From Salipiger bermudensis (GTDB lineage Bacteria; Pseudomonadota; Alphaproteobacteria; Rhodobacterales; Rhodobacteraceae), in the NCBI RefSeq assembly GCF_019801965.1, contig NZ_JAHVIA010000003.1, positions 62,001 to 126,000 on the forward strand: DNA of 64,000 nucleotides, written 5' to 3'. Below are positions 39,126-49,080 of this stretch, one piece after another. The notes beneath the pieces are model-generated. The model was not told the origin of the DNA. It made no database searches and was given only the letters and a program-made list of their open reading frames with translations. The position numbers were made by a program, and so were the translations under genes. Position 1 is the stretch's first letter, and every line of letters starts with the position of its first letter.

Positions 39126-39458
39126 ATGGCCAGCAAGAAACCATCGAGACAGCAGGTCTACACCCTTTTGGTCGAGGTCGGCCGCAAGGCGGGCGACGGG
39201 CTGCCCGACAAGTCCACCGGCGCGGCGCTGATGTGCTATGCCAGCGGCGTCGACGAGGCCGAGGCGGTGCGCGAGACCGTGGCGATCCTCAAGCAGGCAG
39301 ATTTGGCCCCGCTCGACGTCACGGGCTACGGCACCGAGGAAGAGCGCCGGGCGCAGGGCCACGAGATCGAGGCCGACGAGCAGGAGCTGATGGCGCGCGC
39401 GCTCGAGGAGAATTCCGTCATTGTTGCGCAGGTCACCCCGTTCTTCGACAAGGACTGA
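39126..39458 (+). CDS. Hypothetical protein
   Basis: 110 aa, not recognised. Starts MASKKPSRQQVYTLLVEVGR at 39126 with GGGAG upstream. Soluble, helical, acidic in the second half (EADEQELMARALEENS). No motif or signal seen. Its downstream pair of strong AT-rich hairpins (39467-39519) gives it a clear transcript end, which supports expression. Confidence 0.6.
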   Translation: MASKKPSRQQVYTLLVEVGRKAGDGLPDKSTGAALMCYASGVDEAEAVRETVAILKQADLAPLDVTGYGTEEERRAQGHEIEADEQELMARALEENSVIVAQVTPFFDKD

Positions 39459-39466
39459 GGTCGCCG

Positions 39467-39519
39467 AAGAAAATTAGCCAATTTTCTTGGACCGAAGATT
39501 TTTCGGACGAAAAATCTTC
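39467..39519. terminator. Tandem AT-rich terminator hairpins
   Basis: Two perfect hairpins in succession: AAGAAAATT-AGCC-AATTTTCTT (39467-39488) and an 11-bp stem GAAGATTTTTC-GGAC-GAAAAATCTTC (39494-39519). Placed between converging genes (39126 plus strand, Hint protein minus strand), so probably bidirectional. Confidence 0.75.
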
Positions 39520-39531
39520 AGAGCGCGCCGG

Positions 39532-40605
39532 TCAGGCGACCCGCGCCTGCGCCAGTGTGATCGCCTCGAACGGATGCAGGATCTGGTAGCCCGCGCGGTG
39601 CTGTTCGGGCAGCAACGCGCTCGGACAGTCGGCCAGCAGCGAGGCGGCGAGATGCGCGCGCGAGCGCCGCAAACGGCCGACATAGAGGCTTTCGAGCGCC
39701 GCCCCCCCGGCCATCACCGCATCATGCGCCGGCAGCAGCAGCTGGTGATAGCGCAGCGTCATTGCCCCCACCTCGCGCACCGCCGCAAAGCCGTTGGCCA
39801 GGCTGAGCGCCGGCACCAGCACCGCTTCGCGTCCGAACAGGTACTCGACCTCAGAGCCGCCGATCACCAGGCGCTGATGCGGTGACACCACGAGATCTCG
39901 GGTCAGGCCGAAATAGGGCGCGCGCAGCCGCACCGGCGTAAAGGAGCCGAGCGCCGGCACCACGCGGCTCACCCGCTGCAGAACCGGGGCGGCGCCGCCA
40001 CAGCGGGTCCGGACGGTGTCGCCGCTCTGCAGTTCTGCCACCGGGCGGGGCCCCTCAGGGGTCTCCACCGGCACGCGCCCGGTCAGGGAGGGCGTCGGCC
40101 CCACCGGCTCGATCTCGTCGGAGGCCGCGAAGAAGATCACGTCGGGATCGGTGCGGCAGAGCTGCGGCCGGTGCACGAGGTTTGACAGGTCCGCGAGCAG
40201 GAGCGGCGGTGGCGGCGGGGTCTCGCGGAGCGCCGTGCAGTCGCTTTCCGGCCGCTCGAGCGCCAACTGGCCCCAGCGCGCGGTCGAATCCCAGCTGAAG
40301 GTCACGCGCAGGATATCGGTGCGGGCATCGTCGGGATATTGCAGCAGCGTGTGGAAAGCATCTTCGCCCTGGCTCATCACCAGCACGATGCTGCCATTGG
40401 GCAGCGCCTGGAGCGAGAGCCCGCCGGGCCAGGGATGCTGGCGCTCGAAGGCCAGCAGGGTCTGTGGCCGGCCTTCGGCCGAGAGCCGGGTCTCGATCAG
40501 CAGCGACCCCTTGGCCAGGAGCGCGTCACGTGGGCGCCCTCCGGCGTCGAACACGCGGTCATCGGTCCAGCGCCTGCCCTCGCCCGAGATAGCGATCCAG
40601 CTCAT
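39532..40605 (-). CDS. Hint-domain protein
   Basis: 357 aa from the ATG at 40605 (MSWIAISGEG, GGAGC upstream). Residues about 173-320 are a Hint_2-type domain (TGRVPVETPEGPRPVAELQS, GDTVRT, VVSPHQRLVIGG), the module type found in hedgehog/intein-like self-processing proteins and very common in Rhodobacteraceae. The usual Cys at the domain start appears to be Ser173 (PSLTG), so self-splicing or cleavage is uncertain. The N-terminal 170 residues contain a Trp/Asp-rich beta region and a poly-Pro stretch; not recognised. No signal peptide. Confidence 0.75.
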   Translation of the reverse strand: MSWIAISGEGRRWTDDRVFDAGGRPRDALLAKGSLLIETRLSAEGRPQTLLAFERQHPWPGGLSLQALPNGSIVLVMSQGEDAFHTLLQYPDDARTDILRVTFSWDSTARWGQLALERPESDCTALRETPPPPPLLLADLSNLVHRPQLCRTDPDVIFFAASDEIEPVGPTPSLTGRVPVETPEGPRPVAELQSGDTVRTRCGGAAPVLQRVSRVVPALGSFTPVRLRAPYFGLTRDLVVSPHQRLVIGGSEVEYLFGREAVLVPALSLANGFAAVREVGAMTLRYHQLLLPAHDAVMAGGAALESLYVGRLRRSRAHLAASLLADCPSALLPEQHRAGYQILHPFEAITLAQARVA

Positions 40606-40935
40606 GCTGCGCGATGCTCCGCGCGGCCATGACGTGAAGAAACCCCTGCCGTATTCATGCCTGTCACCCTGCCCGCGACACGTGCTGCCCGCAGCCGACC
40701 GGATCCGCCCGCGGCGTGGTCTGACACCGGCCTCCGGACGCTTCGGATCGCCGCCCCGCTTCGGGCAGTCTTGCCCCTTGTCCTGAGGCAATCCCTACCA
40801 CGCACGCCGGTTTCAGGCCAGATCGATTGTCCTGTGACATAGCTGCTCTGCGCACGCCGCCCCGCGCGGACGCAGGGTTTGCCCTTGCGCCCGTGTCGGG
40901 GTAGCCAAAGCCGAGACACAGCAAGGAACCGTGCC
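40606..40935. other. Gap, Hint gene / dapE
   Basis: 330 bases between divergent genes. I see no supported gene, no strong hairpin and no convincing promoter pair. It must hold the promoters of both flanking genes. Confidence 0.5.
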
Positions 40936-42081
40936 ATGACGATCGACCCCGTCGCCCTCACCGCCGATCTCATCCGCTGCCCCTCGGTGACGCCCGAGGA
41001 GGGCGGGGCGCTGGTGCTGCTGCAGACGCTGCTCGAAGAGGCGGGGTTCACCTGCACCCGCGTCGATCGCAACGGCACCGCCAATCTCTACGCCCGCTGG
41101 GGCGCGAAAGGCCACGCCCGCAGCTTCGGCTTCAACGGTCACACGGATGTGGTGCCGGTGGGCGACGCGGCAGCGTGGAGCGCCGATCCCTTCGGCGCCG
41201 AGATCCGCGACGGGGTGATGTTCGGGCGCGGCGCCACCGACATGAAATCCGGCGTCGCGGCCTTCGCCGCCGCCGCCGTCGATTTCGTCAAGGACACCCC
41301 CCCCAACGGCGCCATCGTGCTGGCGATCACCGGCGACGAGGAGGGCGATGCCACCGATGGAACCGTGGCGCTGCTCGACTGGATGGAGCGCCAGGGCGAG
41401 CGCATGTCGGTCTGCCTTGTGGGCGAGCCGACCTGCCCCTCCGAGATGGGTGAAATGATGAAGATCGGCCGCCGCGGCTCGCTGTCGGCCTGGTTCACGG
41501 TGACAGGCAAGCAGGGCCACGCCGCCTATCCGCACCGGGCGCTGAACCCGATGCCGGCGATGGCGCGGCTGATGGACCGGCTCGCCTCGCACGAGCTCGA
41601 CACCGGTACCGATCATTTCGACGCCTCGACGCTGGCGGTGGTCACCATCGACACCGGCAACACGGCGACCAACGTGATCCCGGCGCAGAGCCGCGGCACC
41701 GTCAACATCCGCTTCAACGACACCCATACCGGTACGGCGCTCTCGAACTGGCTGCGTGAAGAGGCCGGCAAGCTGGATGCCGAGTTCGGCACCCGAACCG
41801 AGGTCGCGATCAAGATCTCCGGCGAGAGCTTCCTGACCCCGCCGGGGCCGCTGTCGGATCTGGTCGCGGCGGCGGTCGAGGCCGAGACCGGGCGCAGGCC
41901 GGAGCTCTCGACCTCGGGCGGCACCTCGGATGCGCGTTTCGTCAAGGATCATTGCCCGGTGGTCGAGTTCGGGCTGGTCGGCAAGACCATGCATCAGGTC
42001 GACGAGAACGTGCCGGTGGCGCAGATCGAGAGCCTCAAGGCGATCTACACCCGCATCCTGCGCGATTATTTCGCACGCTGA
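40936..42081 (+). CDS. dapE: Succinyl-diaminopimelate desuccinylase DapE
   Basis: 381 aa, M20 zinc hydrolase that releases LL-diaminopimelate for lysine and peptidoglycan synthesis. Metal-site motifs are [25 protein letters not shown] and [12 protein letters not shown]; substrate region [20 protein letters not shown]-terminal [20 protein letters not shown]. The start at 40936 follows AAGGA. Pathway partner of dapD 3.6 kb upstream, but in a separate unit. Confidence 0.96.
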   Translation: MTIDPVALTADLIRCPSVTPEEGGALVLLQTLLEEAGFTCTRVDRNGTANLYARWGAKGHARSFGFNGHTDVVPVGDAAAWSADPFGAEIRDGVMFGRGATDMKSGVAAFAAAAVDFVKDTPPNGAIVLAITGDEEGDATDGTVALLDWMERQGERMSVCLVGEPTCPSEMGEMMKIGRRGSLSAWFTVTGKQGHAAYPHRALNPMPAMARLMDRLASHELDTGTDHFDASTLAVVTIDTGNTATNVIPAQSRGTVNIRFNDTHTGTALSNWLREEAGKLDAEFGTRTEVAIKISGESFLTPPGPLSDLVAAAVEAETGRRPELSTSGGTSDARFVKDHCPVVEFGLVGKTMHQVDENVPVAQIESLKAIYTRILRDYFAR

Positions 42082-42170
42082 GACCCCTTTCCTGAGGCCC
42101 TGCAGGGAACATCTCTGCCGCCCGCCCGGTTGATCCTGCGATGAGCAATGGGCCGAGGAAGGGCAGCGCG

Positions 42171-43571
42171 ATGGCGGATCTCACATGCGACGTGGCAATT
42201 ATTGGGGCCGGCACCGCCGGTCTCGCGGCCGAGCGCAACGCCCGCAAGCACGGCGCAAAGACGCTGCTGATCGATCCGAGCTTCTCCGGCACCACCTGCG
42301 CCACCGTGGGCTGCATGCCCTCCAAGCTGCTGATCGCCGCCGCCCGCAACGCCCACGGCGCCCGGCAGGCAGGGCTCTTCGGCATCGAGACGGGCGAGGT
42401 CGCGATCCACGGCAAGGCGGTGCTGCGCCGGGTCCGCGAACACCGCGACCGCTTCGCGCAAGCCACCCGTGCCAGCATCATGGACCTGCCCGACGAGATC
42501 CGCGTACAGGCCCGCGCCCGGTTCACCTCCGCGAGCACGCTCACGCTGGATGACGGGCGCACCGTCGCGGCGGGCGCGGTCATCATCGCAACCGGCTCGA
42601 GCCCGATGGTCCCGGGCCCCTTTGCCAAACTTGGCGAGCTGGCGCTGACCAACGAGACCATCTTCGAGCTTGAAGACCTGCCCGAAAGCCTCGCGGTGAT
42701 CGGCGGCGGCGTCATCGGGCTGGAACTGGCGCAGGCGATGGCACGGCTCGGCGTCCGGGTGGCGCTGTTCGACCAGCAGGAGACGCTGGCGCAGGTGCGT
42801 TGCAAGAAGGTCCACGCGGCGCTGAGCGAGGCCATGGCGCAGGAAATGGACCTGCATCTCGGCACTGACCCCAAGCCGTCGGAAGAGGATGGGCGCGTGC
42901 GCATCGACTGGGATGGCAACGCCGAGACCTTCGACAAGGTGCTGGTCGCCACCGGCCGGCCGCCGAATGTGAGCGACCTCGGGCTAGAGACCACGGGCCT
43001 CGACCTCGATGACAAAGGCATGCCCGGGATCGACCCTGAGACCATGCAATGCGGCGATGCGTCGATCTTCATGGCAGGCGACGCCAATGCCGGCCGCCCG
43101 GTGCTGCACGAGGCCTCCGACGAGGGCGCGATCGCCGGGCGCAACGCCGTCGCCTACCCGGCGCTGGTGCGCTCCGAGCGCAAGGTCAATTTCGCCATCA
43201 CCTTCACCGAGCCGCCTCTGGTCGCGCTGGGCGACAGCCCCGATGACAGCGCAAAGATCGGCAGCGCGGATTACGCTGATCAGGGCCGCGCCAAGGTCGA
43301 TGCAGAGAACACCGGCCTCGCCCGGCTCTACGCCGCGGCCCCCGATGGGCGGCTGATCGGGGCCGATCTGTTCTGCCCAGGCGCAGATCACATGGGCCAT
43401 CTGCTGGCGCTCGCCATCGGCCAGAAGATGACCGCAGGCGACCTGCTCGACATGCCGTTCTACCATCCGACGCTCGAGGAAGGGCTGAAGGGCGCGCTGC
43501 GCGAGATCTGCCATGCGGTGCCGCTCAAGGTGCCCGGCGATCACGACACCGGCAACCCGCCGGGCGTCTGA
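42171..43571 (+). CDS. Dihydrolipoyl dehydrogenase-like flavoprotein
   Basis: 466 aa. FAD-binding GAGTAGLAAERNARKHG, redox-active disulfide CATVGC (in TTCATVGCMPSK), NAD-binding GGGVIGLELAQAMARLG, second FAD motif SIFMAGDANA and the dimer-interface His-Glu pair HPTLEEGL are all present. The start MADLTCD at 42171 is favoured over MSNGPRK at 42141 by GAGGAAGGG. No pyruvate or oxoglutarate dehydrogenase genes are near, so it may be a paralogue acting on another disulfide partner. Confidence 0.88.
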   Translation: MADLTCDVAIIGAGTAGLAAERNARKHGAKTLLIDPSFSGTTCATVGCMPSKLLIAAARNAHGARQAGLFGIETGEVAIHGKAVLRRVREHRDRFAQATRASIMDLPDEIRVQARARFTSASTLTLDDGRTVAAGAVIIATGSSPMVPGPFAKLGELALTNETIFELEDLPESLAVIGGGVIGLELAQAMARLGVRVALFDQQETLAQVRCKKVHAALSEAMAQEMDLHLGTDPKPSEEDGRVRIDWDGNAETFDKVLVATGRPPNVSDLGLETTGLDLDDKGMPGIDPETMQCGDASIFMAGDANAGRPVLHEASDEGAIAGRNAVAYPALVRSERKVNFAITFTEPPLVALGDSPDDSAKIGSADYADQGRAKVDAENTGLARLYAAAPDGRLIGADLFCPGADHMGHLLALAIGQKMTAGDLLDMPFYHPTLEEGLKGALREICHAVPLKVPGDHDTGNPPGV

Positions 43572-43660
43572 GCGATAATTTCCCCGCTGCGCCTCTGTCC
43601 CGCCGGCAAAATCGCCAGAATCGCCATGACGGGGACGGTGCGCCGTGCTAGCTCAGGGCC

Positions 43661-45973
43661 ATGAGCAAACTGCCGACCAAACCGGATATCCTCGACTGGA
43701 TCGCCGCCAACCCGACCCTCACCTCCAAGCGCGACATTGCCAAGGCTTTCGGCATCAAGGGCGCGGCGCGGATCGACCTCAAGCGCCTGCTCAAGGAGCT
43801 GGAGCACGAGGGCCATCTGGAAAAGCGCAAGAAGACCTATCGAGACCCGGACCGCCTGCCGCCCGTCACCGTGCTGCAAATGAAGGCCGTCGACGGGAAC
43901 GGCGATCTCTTCGCGCAGCCGCTGGAATGGCATGGCGAGGGCGTCGAGCCCACGGTGCTCTTCGTGCCGCGCGCCACCGATCCGGCGCTTGGCGAGGGCG
44001 ACCGCATCCTCGCGCGGCTGCAGGTGGTGCACGAGGCCGACCACAATTACGAGGCACGGCTGATCCGCCGCATCGGGGCCAGCCCGCTCAAGGTGGTGGG
44101 GATCTTCCGCAAGGGCGCCGAAGGCGGCCGTATCCTGCCGATCGACAAGGGCTCCGACAAGGAATGGACCGTGGCGCCCGACGCCACCCACGGCGCGCAG
44201 GATGGCGAGTTGGTCGAGGCCGAGCAGGCCGGGCCGCGCGCCACCCGGATGGGTCTGCCGCGGGCGCGCATCGTCATGCGTCTCGGCGATCCCACCGCGC
44301 CCAAGGCCGTCTCGCTGATCGCCATCCACCAGCACGGCATCCCGGATGACTTCCCCGAGAAGGTGCTGGCCGAGGCCGACGCGATGAAGCCCGCTGGCCT
44401 CAAGGGCCGCACGGACCTGCGCGAACTGCCGCTGGTCACCATCGACCCGTGGGACGCGCGCGATCACGACGACGCCTGCTTCGCCGAGCCCGACGAGGAC
44501 CCGAAGAACCAAGGCGGCCACGTGATCTGGGTCGCCATCGCCGACGTGGCGCATTACGTGCGCCCGGGCTCGGAGCTCGATCGCGAGGCGAAGAAGCGCG
44601 GCAATTCGAGCTATTTCCCGGACCGTGTCGTGCCGATGCTGCCCGACCGGCTCTCAGGCGACCTCTGCTCGCTGCATGAGGGCGTGCCCCGCGCCTGCAT
44701 CGCGGTGCGCATGGTTATCGATGCCGAGGGCAACAAGAAATCCCACAAGTTCGTCCGCGGCCTGATGCGCTCGCCCGCCTCGCTGAACTACCAGGAGGTG
44801 CAGGCGGCGGTCGACGGTGAGCCCAACGACAAGACCGGCCCGCTGCTCGAGCCGGTGATCCAGCCGCTCTACGCCGCCTATGCGGCGCTGCGCGAGGCCC
44901 GCGCCCGACGCGAGCCGCTCGATCTCGACCTGCCCGAGCGCAAGGTGGTGCTGAGCGAGGAGGGCAAGGTCACGTCCGTCAACTTCGTCGAGCGCCTCGA
45001 TGCGCACCGGCTGATCGAGGAGTTCATGATCCTCGCCAATGTCTGCGCTGCCGAGACCCTGATCGCCAAGCGGACGCCGCTGCTGTTCCGGGTCCACGAG
45101 GAGCCGCCGGCGGACAAGCTCGAGAGCCTGCGCGAGACCGCCGACGCCGCGGGGCTGACGCTGGCCAAGGGGCAGGTGCTGAAGACCGCGCACCTCAACC
45201 GTCTGCTGCATGACGCCGCCGGCAAGGAAGAGGCGGAGCTGATCAACATCGCGACGCTGCGCAGCATGACGCAGGCCTATTACTCGCCGAAGAATTTCGG
45301 CCATTTCGGCCTCGCACTGCAGAATTACGCCCATTTCACCTCGCCGATCCGACGCTACTCCGACCTCATCGTGCATCGCGGCCTGATCAAGGCGCATGGC
45401 TGGGGTGATGACGGGCTGAGCGAGCACGAGATCGAGACGCTGGAGCAGACCGCGCAGCATATCTCCGACACCGAGCGCCGCTCGATGATGGCCGAGCGCG
45501 ACACCAATGACCGCTACCTCGCCGCCTTCCTCTCCGATCGCATCGGCGCCGAGTTCGGCGGGCGGATCAGCGGCATCGCCAAGTTCGGCGTGTTCGTGAA
45601 GCTCGACGAGACCGGGGCCGATGGGCTGGTGCCGATCCGCAACCTCGGCAACGAGTATTTCCATTTCGACCGCGAGGCGGGGACGCTGATGGGCGCCGAT
45701 ACCGGGATGATCATCGCGCTGGGGCAGCGGGTGCGGGTCAAGCTGGTGGAGGCCGCGCCGGTCACCGGCGGCATCGCGCTCGACCTGCTCGAGATCGAGG
45801 ATGCCGAGATCCCGCAGGGGCGCGGCTCGGGCCGGCCCGGGCGCGGACGGGCGCGCGGGCCCGGTGGGCGCGGTCGCCCGGGCGGGCCGCCGCGCCGCAA
45901 GGAGGCCAAGGCCAAGCGCAAGGACGCCAAGGTCAAGCGCAAGGTCACCCGGCGGCGCAACACCAAGAGCTGA
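43661..45973 (+). CDS. rnr: Ribonuclease R
   Basis: 770 aa 3'-5' exoribonuclease for structured RNA and RNA quality control. N-terminal winged helix and cold-shock-like regions, RNB catalytic domain with the metal-binding DPWDARDHDDACF and the HIWVAIADVAHYVRPGS-like segment, then a C-terminal S1 domain (FGGRISGIAKFGVFVKLDE) and a very basic tail (RKEAKAKRKDAKVKRKVTRR). The latter is typical of RNase R. Upstream of rppH, another RNA-turnover gene on the opposite strand. Confidence 0.96.
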   Translation: MSKLPTKPDILDWIAANPTLTSKRDIAKAFGIKGAARIDLKRLLKELEHEGHLEKRKKTYRDPDRLPPVTVLQMKAVDGNGDLFAQPLEWHGEGVEPTVLFVPRATDPALGEGDRILARLQVVHEADHNYEARLIRRIGASPLKVVGIFRKGAEGGRILPIDKGSDKEWTVAPDATHGAQDGELVEAEQAGPRATRMGLPRARIVMRLGDPTAPKAVSLIAIHQHGIPDDFPEKVLAEADAMKPAGLKGRTDLRELPLVTIDPWDARDHDDACFAEPDEDPKNQGGHVIWVAIADVAHYVRPGSELDREAKKRGNSSYFPDRVVPMLPDRLSGDLCSLHEGVPRACIAVRMVIDAEGNKKSHKFVRGLMRSPASLNYQEVQAAVDGEPNDKTGPLLEPVIQPLYAAYAALREARARREPLDLDLPERKVVLSEEGKVTSVNFVERLDAHRLIEEFMILANVCAAETLIAKRTPLLFRVHEEPPADKLESLRETADAAGLTLAKGQVLKTAHLNRLLHDAAGKEEAELINIATLRSMTQAYYSPKNFGHFGLALQNYAHFTSPIRRYSDLIVHRGLIKAHGWGDDGLSEHEIETLEQTAQHISDTERRSMMAERDTNDRYLAAFLSDRIGAEFGGRISGIAKFGVFVKLDETGADGLVPIRNLGNEYFHFDREAGTLMGADTGMIIALGQRVRVKLVEAAPVTGGIALDLLEIEDAEIPQGRGSGRPGRGRARGPGGRGRPGGPPRRKEAKAKRKDAKVKRKVTRRRNTKS

Positions 45974-46078
45974 GGCCGCGCGTTCCGAGCTTTTTGAGAG
46001 CGCCGCCTACCCCCTCCGTGATGGAGCACGTGGGAGGCGGCGCGATCGGCTCGGGAGATCAGGCGCTTCTGAGCGTGT

Positions 46079-46561
46079 TCAGAGGTGTTCGCGGAAGGCG
46101 CTCAGCACCTTCTCGTAGACCTCGCGCTTGAACGGCACGATCTGCCCCACCACCTCGTCCGCCGCCAGCCAGCGCCAGGTCGAGAACTCGGGATGCTTGG
46201 TGGCGATGTTGACCTGATCATCGGAGCCGTGGAAGCGCAGCAGGAACCATTTCTGCTCCTGCCCGCGATAGCGCCCCTTCCAGATCCGCGGCACGATGTC
46301 ATGCGGCAAGTCGTAGGGCAGCCACTCCTCGGTCTCGGCTTCGATGCTGACCAGATCCGAGATCACCCCCGTCTCTTCCCAAAGCTCGCGCAGGGCCGCG
46401 TCGCGCGGGGCCTCGCCCTTGTCGACACCGCCCTGCGGCATCTGCCAGGCCGGCACCTCGCTGTCGATGCGCTGGCCGACGAAGACCTCGTTGTCGGCAT
46501 TCACGAGCATCACGCCGACGCAGGGGCGGTAGGGGAGCTTGGCGATGTCTTCGGGGGTCAT
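46079..46561 (-). CDS. rppH: RNA 5'-pyrophosphohydrolase RppH
   Basis: 160 aa Nudix enzyme that removes pyrophosphate from mRNA 5' ends to start decay. N-terminal [20 protein letters not shown] and Nudix box from [11 protein letters not shown] through [10 protein letters not shown]; then [19 protein letters not shown] as in RppH/IalA. Follows ctpA on the minus strand but is separated from it by a terminator at 46586, so it is a separate unit. Confidence 0.95.
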   Translation of the reverse strand: MTPEDIAKLPYRPCVGVMLVNADNEVFVGQRIDSEVPAWQMPQGGVDKGEAPRDAALRELWEETGVISDLVSIEAETEEWLPYDLPHDIVPRIWKGRYRGQEQKWFLLRFHGSDDQVNIATKHPEFSTWRWLAADEVVGQIVPFKREVYEKVLSAFREHL

Positions 46562-46585
46562 GGAGCGGCCTCGTGCAGAAAGAAG

Positions 46586-46609
46586 AAGGGCGGGGAAATC
46601 CCCGCCCTT
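46586..46609 (-). terminator. Intrinsic terminator after ctpA
   Basis: Perfect 10-bp stem AAGGGCGGGG / CCCCGCCCTT (46586-46595, 46600-46609) with a 4-base loop; on the minus strand it is followed by CTTCTTTCTG. It ends the gpmI-envC-ctpA operon 8 bases after the ctpA stop. Confidence 0.82.
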
Positions 46610-46616
46610 GTCCGTA

Positions 46617-47963
46617 TCACTCGAGGTTCTCGGTTTCGAGCACCGTCAGCCCCTTGAGGATGTCGATCGCGTAGGCGAGCTGGTAATCCTCCTCGCGCAG
46701 CGCCGCGGCCTGCTCGGCCTGCTCGCGCTCGGCCTCGATCTGGCGGATTTCCTCTTCCGTGAGGCTGTCATTGTCGAGACGGCCGCGCAGATCGGCCTCG
46801 GAGCGGCTGAACGGGTTCGTCGCCTCCTCCTCGCCGTCATCGGGGCGCGGGCGCGGCTGCTCGACGACGATGTCGGGCGACACGCCGAGCGCCTGGATCG
46901 AGCGGCCCGAAGGCGTGTAGTAGCGCGCCGTGGTCAGGCGCATGGCGCCATCGCCACGCACCGGCATCACGGTCTGGACCGAGCCCTTGCCGAAGCTCTT
47001 GGTGCCCACGACCACCGCGCGACGGTGATCCTGCAGCGCGCCGGCGACAATCTCGGAGGCCGAGGCGGAGCCGCCATTGATCAGCACGACCATCGGCTTG
47101 CCGCTGGCCAGATCGCCCTCGGTGGCGTTGTAGCGGTCACCGTCCTGCGGGTCGCGGCCCCGGGTCGAGACGATCTCGCCCTTGTTGAGGAACGCGTCCG
47201 AGACCTTGATCGCCTGGGTCAGCAGGCCGCCCGGGTTGTTGCGCAGATCGAGCACAACGCCGTTGACCGCGTCGAGACCGCCGGCCTCTTCGATGCGCTC
47301 CGCGAGGCCCTCGGAGAGGTTCGGGAAGGTCTGGTCGTTGAAGGTGGTGACGCGCAGCACCACGGTGTCGCCCTCGAGACGGGTGCGCACGGCGGTGAGC
47401 TTGATGGTGTCGCGGGTGATGGTGACGTCGAAGGGCTCTTCCTCGCCCTCACGCGCCACGGTGATGACGATGTCGGAGCCCACCGGGCCGCGCATCAGGT
47501 CGACCGCCTCGTCGAGGGTCATGCCCAGCACGCTTTCGCCATCCACGTGGGTGATGAAATCGCCGGCCTCGATGCCGGCCTCGAAGGCGGGCGTGTCGTC
47601 GATCGGCGAGACCACCTTGACGAAGCCGTCTTCCTGCGTGACCTCGATGCCGAGACCGCCGAACTCGCCGCGCGTCTGCACGCGCATGTCCTCGGCATCG
47701 TCGGGCGCGAGGTAGCTCGAGTGCGGATCGAGCGAGGTCAGCATGCCGTTGATCGCCGCCTCGATCAGATCGCCCTCGTCAACCTCTTCGACATATTGCG
47801 CACGGATGCGCTCGAAGATGTCGCCGAACAGGTCGAGCTGTTCGTAGACGCTGCCCGACTTCTCGGCCTCCTGCGCCAGGAGCGGCCCGACAAACTGCGT
47901 TGTCGCGACGACGCCGGCGACCGTGCCACCGAGCGCGGCCATCAGAAACTTGTTCATGCCCAT
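46617..47963 (-). CDS. ctpA: C-terminal processing peptidase CtpA (S41)
   Basis: 448 aa periplasmic serine protease. N-terminal signal/anchor ([20 protein letters not shown]), PDZ domain (about 95-180, [20 protein letters not shown]), protease core with catalytic Ser301 ([14 protein letters not shown]) and Lys326 (SFGKGSVQ). The C-terminal 90 residues are acidic. One base after envC, part of gpmI-envC-ctpA. In other proteobacteria Ctp proteases degrade peptidoglycan hydrolases, which suits its EnvC neighbour. Confidence 0.95.
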   Translation of the reverse strand: MGMNKFLMAALGGTVAGVVATTQFVGPLLAQEAEKSGSVYEQLDLFGDIFERIRAQYVEEVDEGDLIEAAINGMLTSLDPHSSYLAPDDAEDMRVQTRGEFGGLGIEVTQEDGFVKVVSPIDDTPAFEAGIEAGDFITHVDGESVLGMTLDEAVDLMRGPVGSDIVITVAREGEEEPFDVTITRDTIKLTAVRTRLEGDTVVLRVTTFNDQTFPNLSEGLAERIEEAGGLDAVNGVVLDLRNNPGGLLTQAIKVSDAFLNKGEIVSTRGRDPQDGDRYNATEGDLASGKPMVVLINGGSASASEIVAGALQDHRRAVVVGTKSFGKGSVQTVMPVRGDGAMRLTTARYYTPSGRSIQALGVSPDIVVEQPRPRPDDGEEEATNPFSRSEADLRGRLDNDSLTEEEIRQIEAEREQAEQAAALREEDYQLAYAIDILKGLTVLETENLE

Positions 47964-47964
47964 A

Positions 47965-49080
47965 TCATCCCTTGTCGCTTGCGAACCACGTGAGCGGGTC
48001 CACGGGCCTGTCGCCCTGTCTGACCTCTATATAGAGCGTTTCCGTGCGTCCAGCGCCACCCCCTTCAACAGATGGTGACGGGTCGTTTCCCGGCGCGATA
48101 CGCCCCATCAGCCCGACCGGGCTGCCCGCGGGCAGGACTTCGCCGGTCTGGCCGTAGATCACGTCGAGCCCGGCGAGCACGAAGAGCAGGTCGGGCTGGG
48201 GCTCGAGAATCGTCACTAGCCCGTAGTCGAGCAGCGGCCCGCTATAGCGCACGGTGGCCGCCGTGGGGGTGGTGACCAGCGCCTCGGGCAGGGTCGCGAC
48301 GACGATGCCGGGCCGCGTGACGCCGGCGGCATCGGCCTCGCCGGCGCGGCGCAGGATCTCGCCCTGCACAGGCATCTCGAGCCCGCCCTTGCGATCGTCG
48401 ATCGGTGGCAGCTGGGTGCGGGTCTCGTCCTCGGTGATCTGCGACAGCCCGCTGGCGAAACCTTCCAGCGTCTCGGTCGAGGAGATCAGGATCGCGGTGC
48501 GGATCGGATCCTCGGTAAAGCGCCTCGGCAGATCGGTGCGGTCGGCCACCGCCTGGCTGAGCTCGGTGCGGGCCTCCTGCACGCCGGTCAGCCCCTGCTG
48601 AAGCGTCTCGGCGGCGCTCTGCTGCAGGGCCCGCAGCGCCGTGACCTCGTCGAGATCGGCGCGCAGGGCACGGGCCTCGGCATTGAGCCCCGGCGTCACC
48701 GCAGCCAGCATCATCCCGGCCCGCGCCGCGCCGACTGGGCCGTCGGGGTGCAGCATGGCGCCGGGTGCCGCGCGACCGCCCATGCTCGAGAGCACGCCCA
48801 GAAGTTGGGCGATCTCGGCCTCTTGGCTCTGCAGCCGGCGGCTCAGCTCGGTCTCGCGAATGGCGGCATCGCGCAGCCCGTCGCGCATCGCGGCGAGCCC
48901 CGCCTCGTAGGCCTTCACGGTGGTGGTCAGGGCCCGCACCCGGTCGCGCGCGCTTTCGGCGCGGTCGAGCTGCCGCGAGGCCTCCTCGAGCGCCCGTGCG
49001 GCCTCGCGCGCGGCGGCACCCGGATCCTGCGCCAGGACCGGGGCGGCGAGCAGTGACAGGATCAGCGTGAGCCGCAGCAT
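47965..49080 (-). CDS. envC: EnvC-like murein hydrolase activator (degenerate LytM)
   Basis: 371 aa. Signal peptide MLRLTLILSLLAAPVLAQ, a long coiled coil (about 25-215, AAREAARALEEASRQLDRAE start), then a C-terminal M23/LytM-like domain. The zinc-binding residues expected of an active M23 peptidase are missing: the HLS position reads LAG (LLFVLAGLDVIYG) and LHFE reads LYIE. It is therefore probably an activator of amidases in cell division, like EnvC, not an enzyme. Start overlaps the gpmI stop by one base. Confidence 0.88.
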   Translation of the reverse strand: MLRLTLILSLLAAPVLAQDPGAAAREAARALEEASRQLDRAESARDRVRALTTTVKAYEAGLAAMRDGLRDAAIRETELSRRLQSQEAEIAQLLGVLSSMGGRAAPGAMLHPDGPVGAARAGMMLAAVTPGLNAEARALRADLDEVTALRALQQSAAETLQQGLTGVQEARTELSQAVADRTDLPRRFTEDPIRTAILISSTETLEGFASGLSQITEDETRTQLPPIDDRKGGLEMPVQGEILRRAGEADAAGVTRPGIVVATLPEALVTTPTAATVRYSGPLLDYGLVTILEPQPDLLFVLAGLDVIYGQTGEVLPAGSPVGLMGRIAPGNDPSPSVEGGGAGRTETLYIEVRQGDRPVDPLTWFASDKG

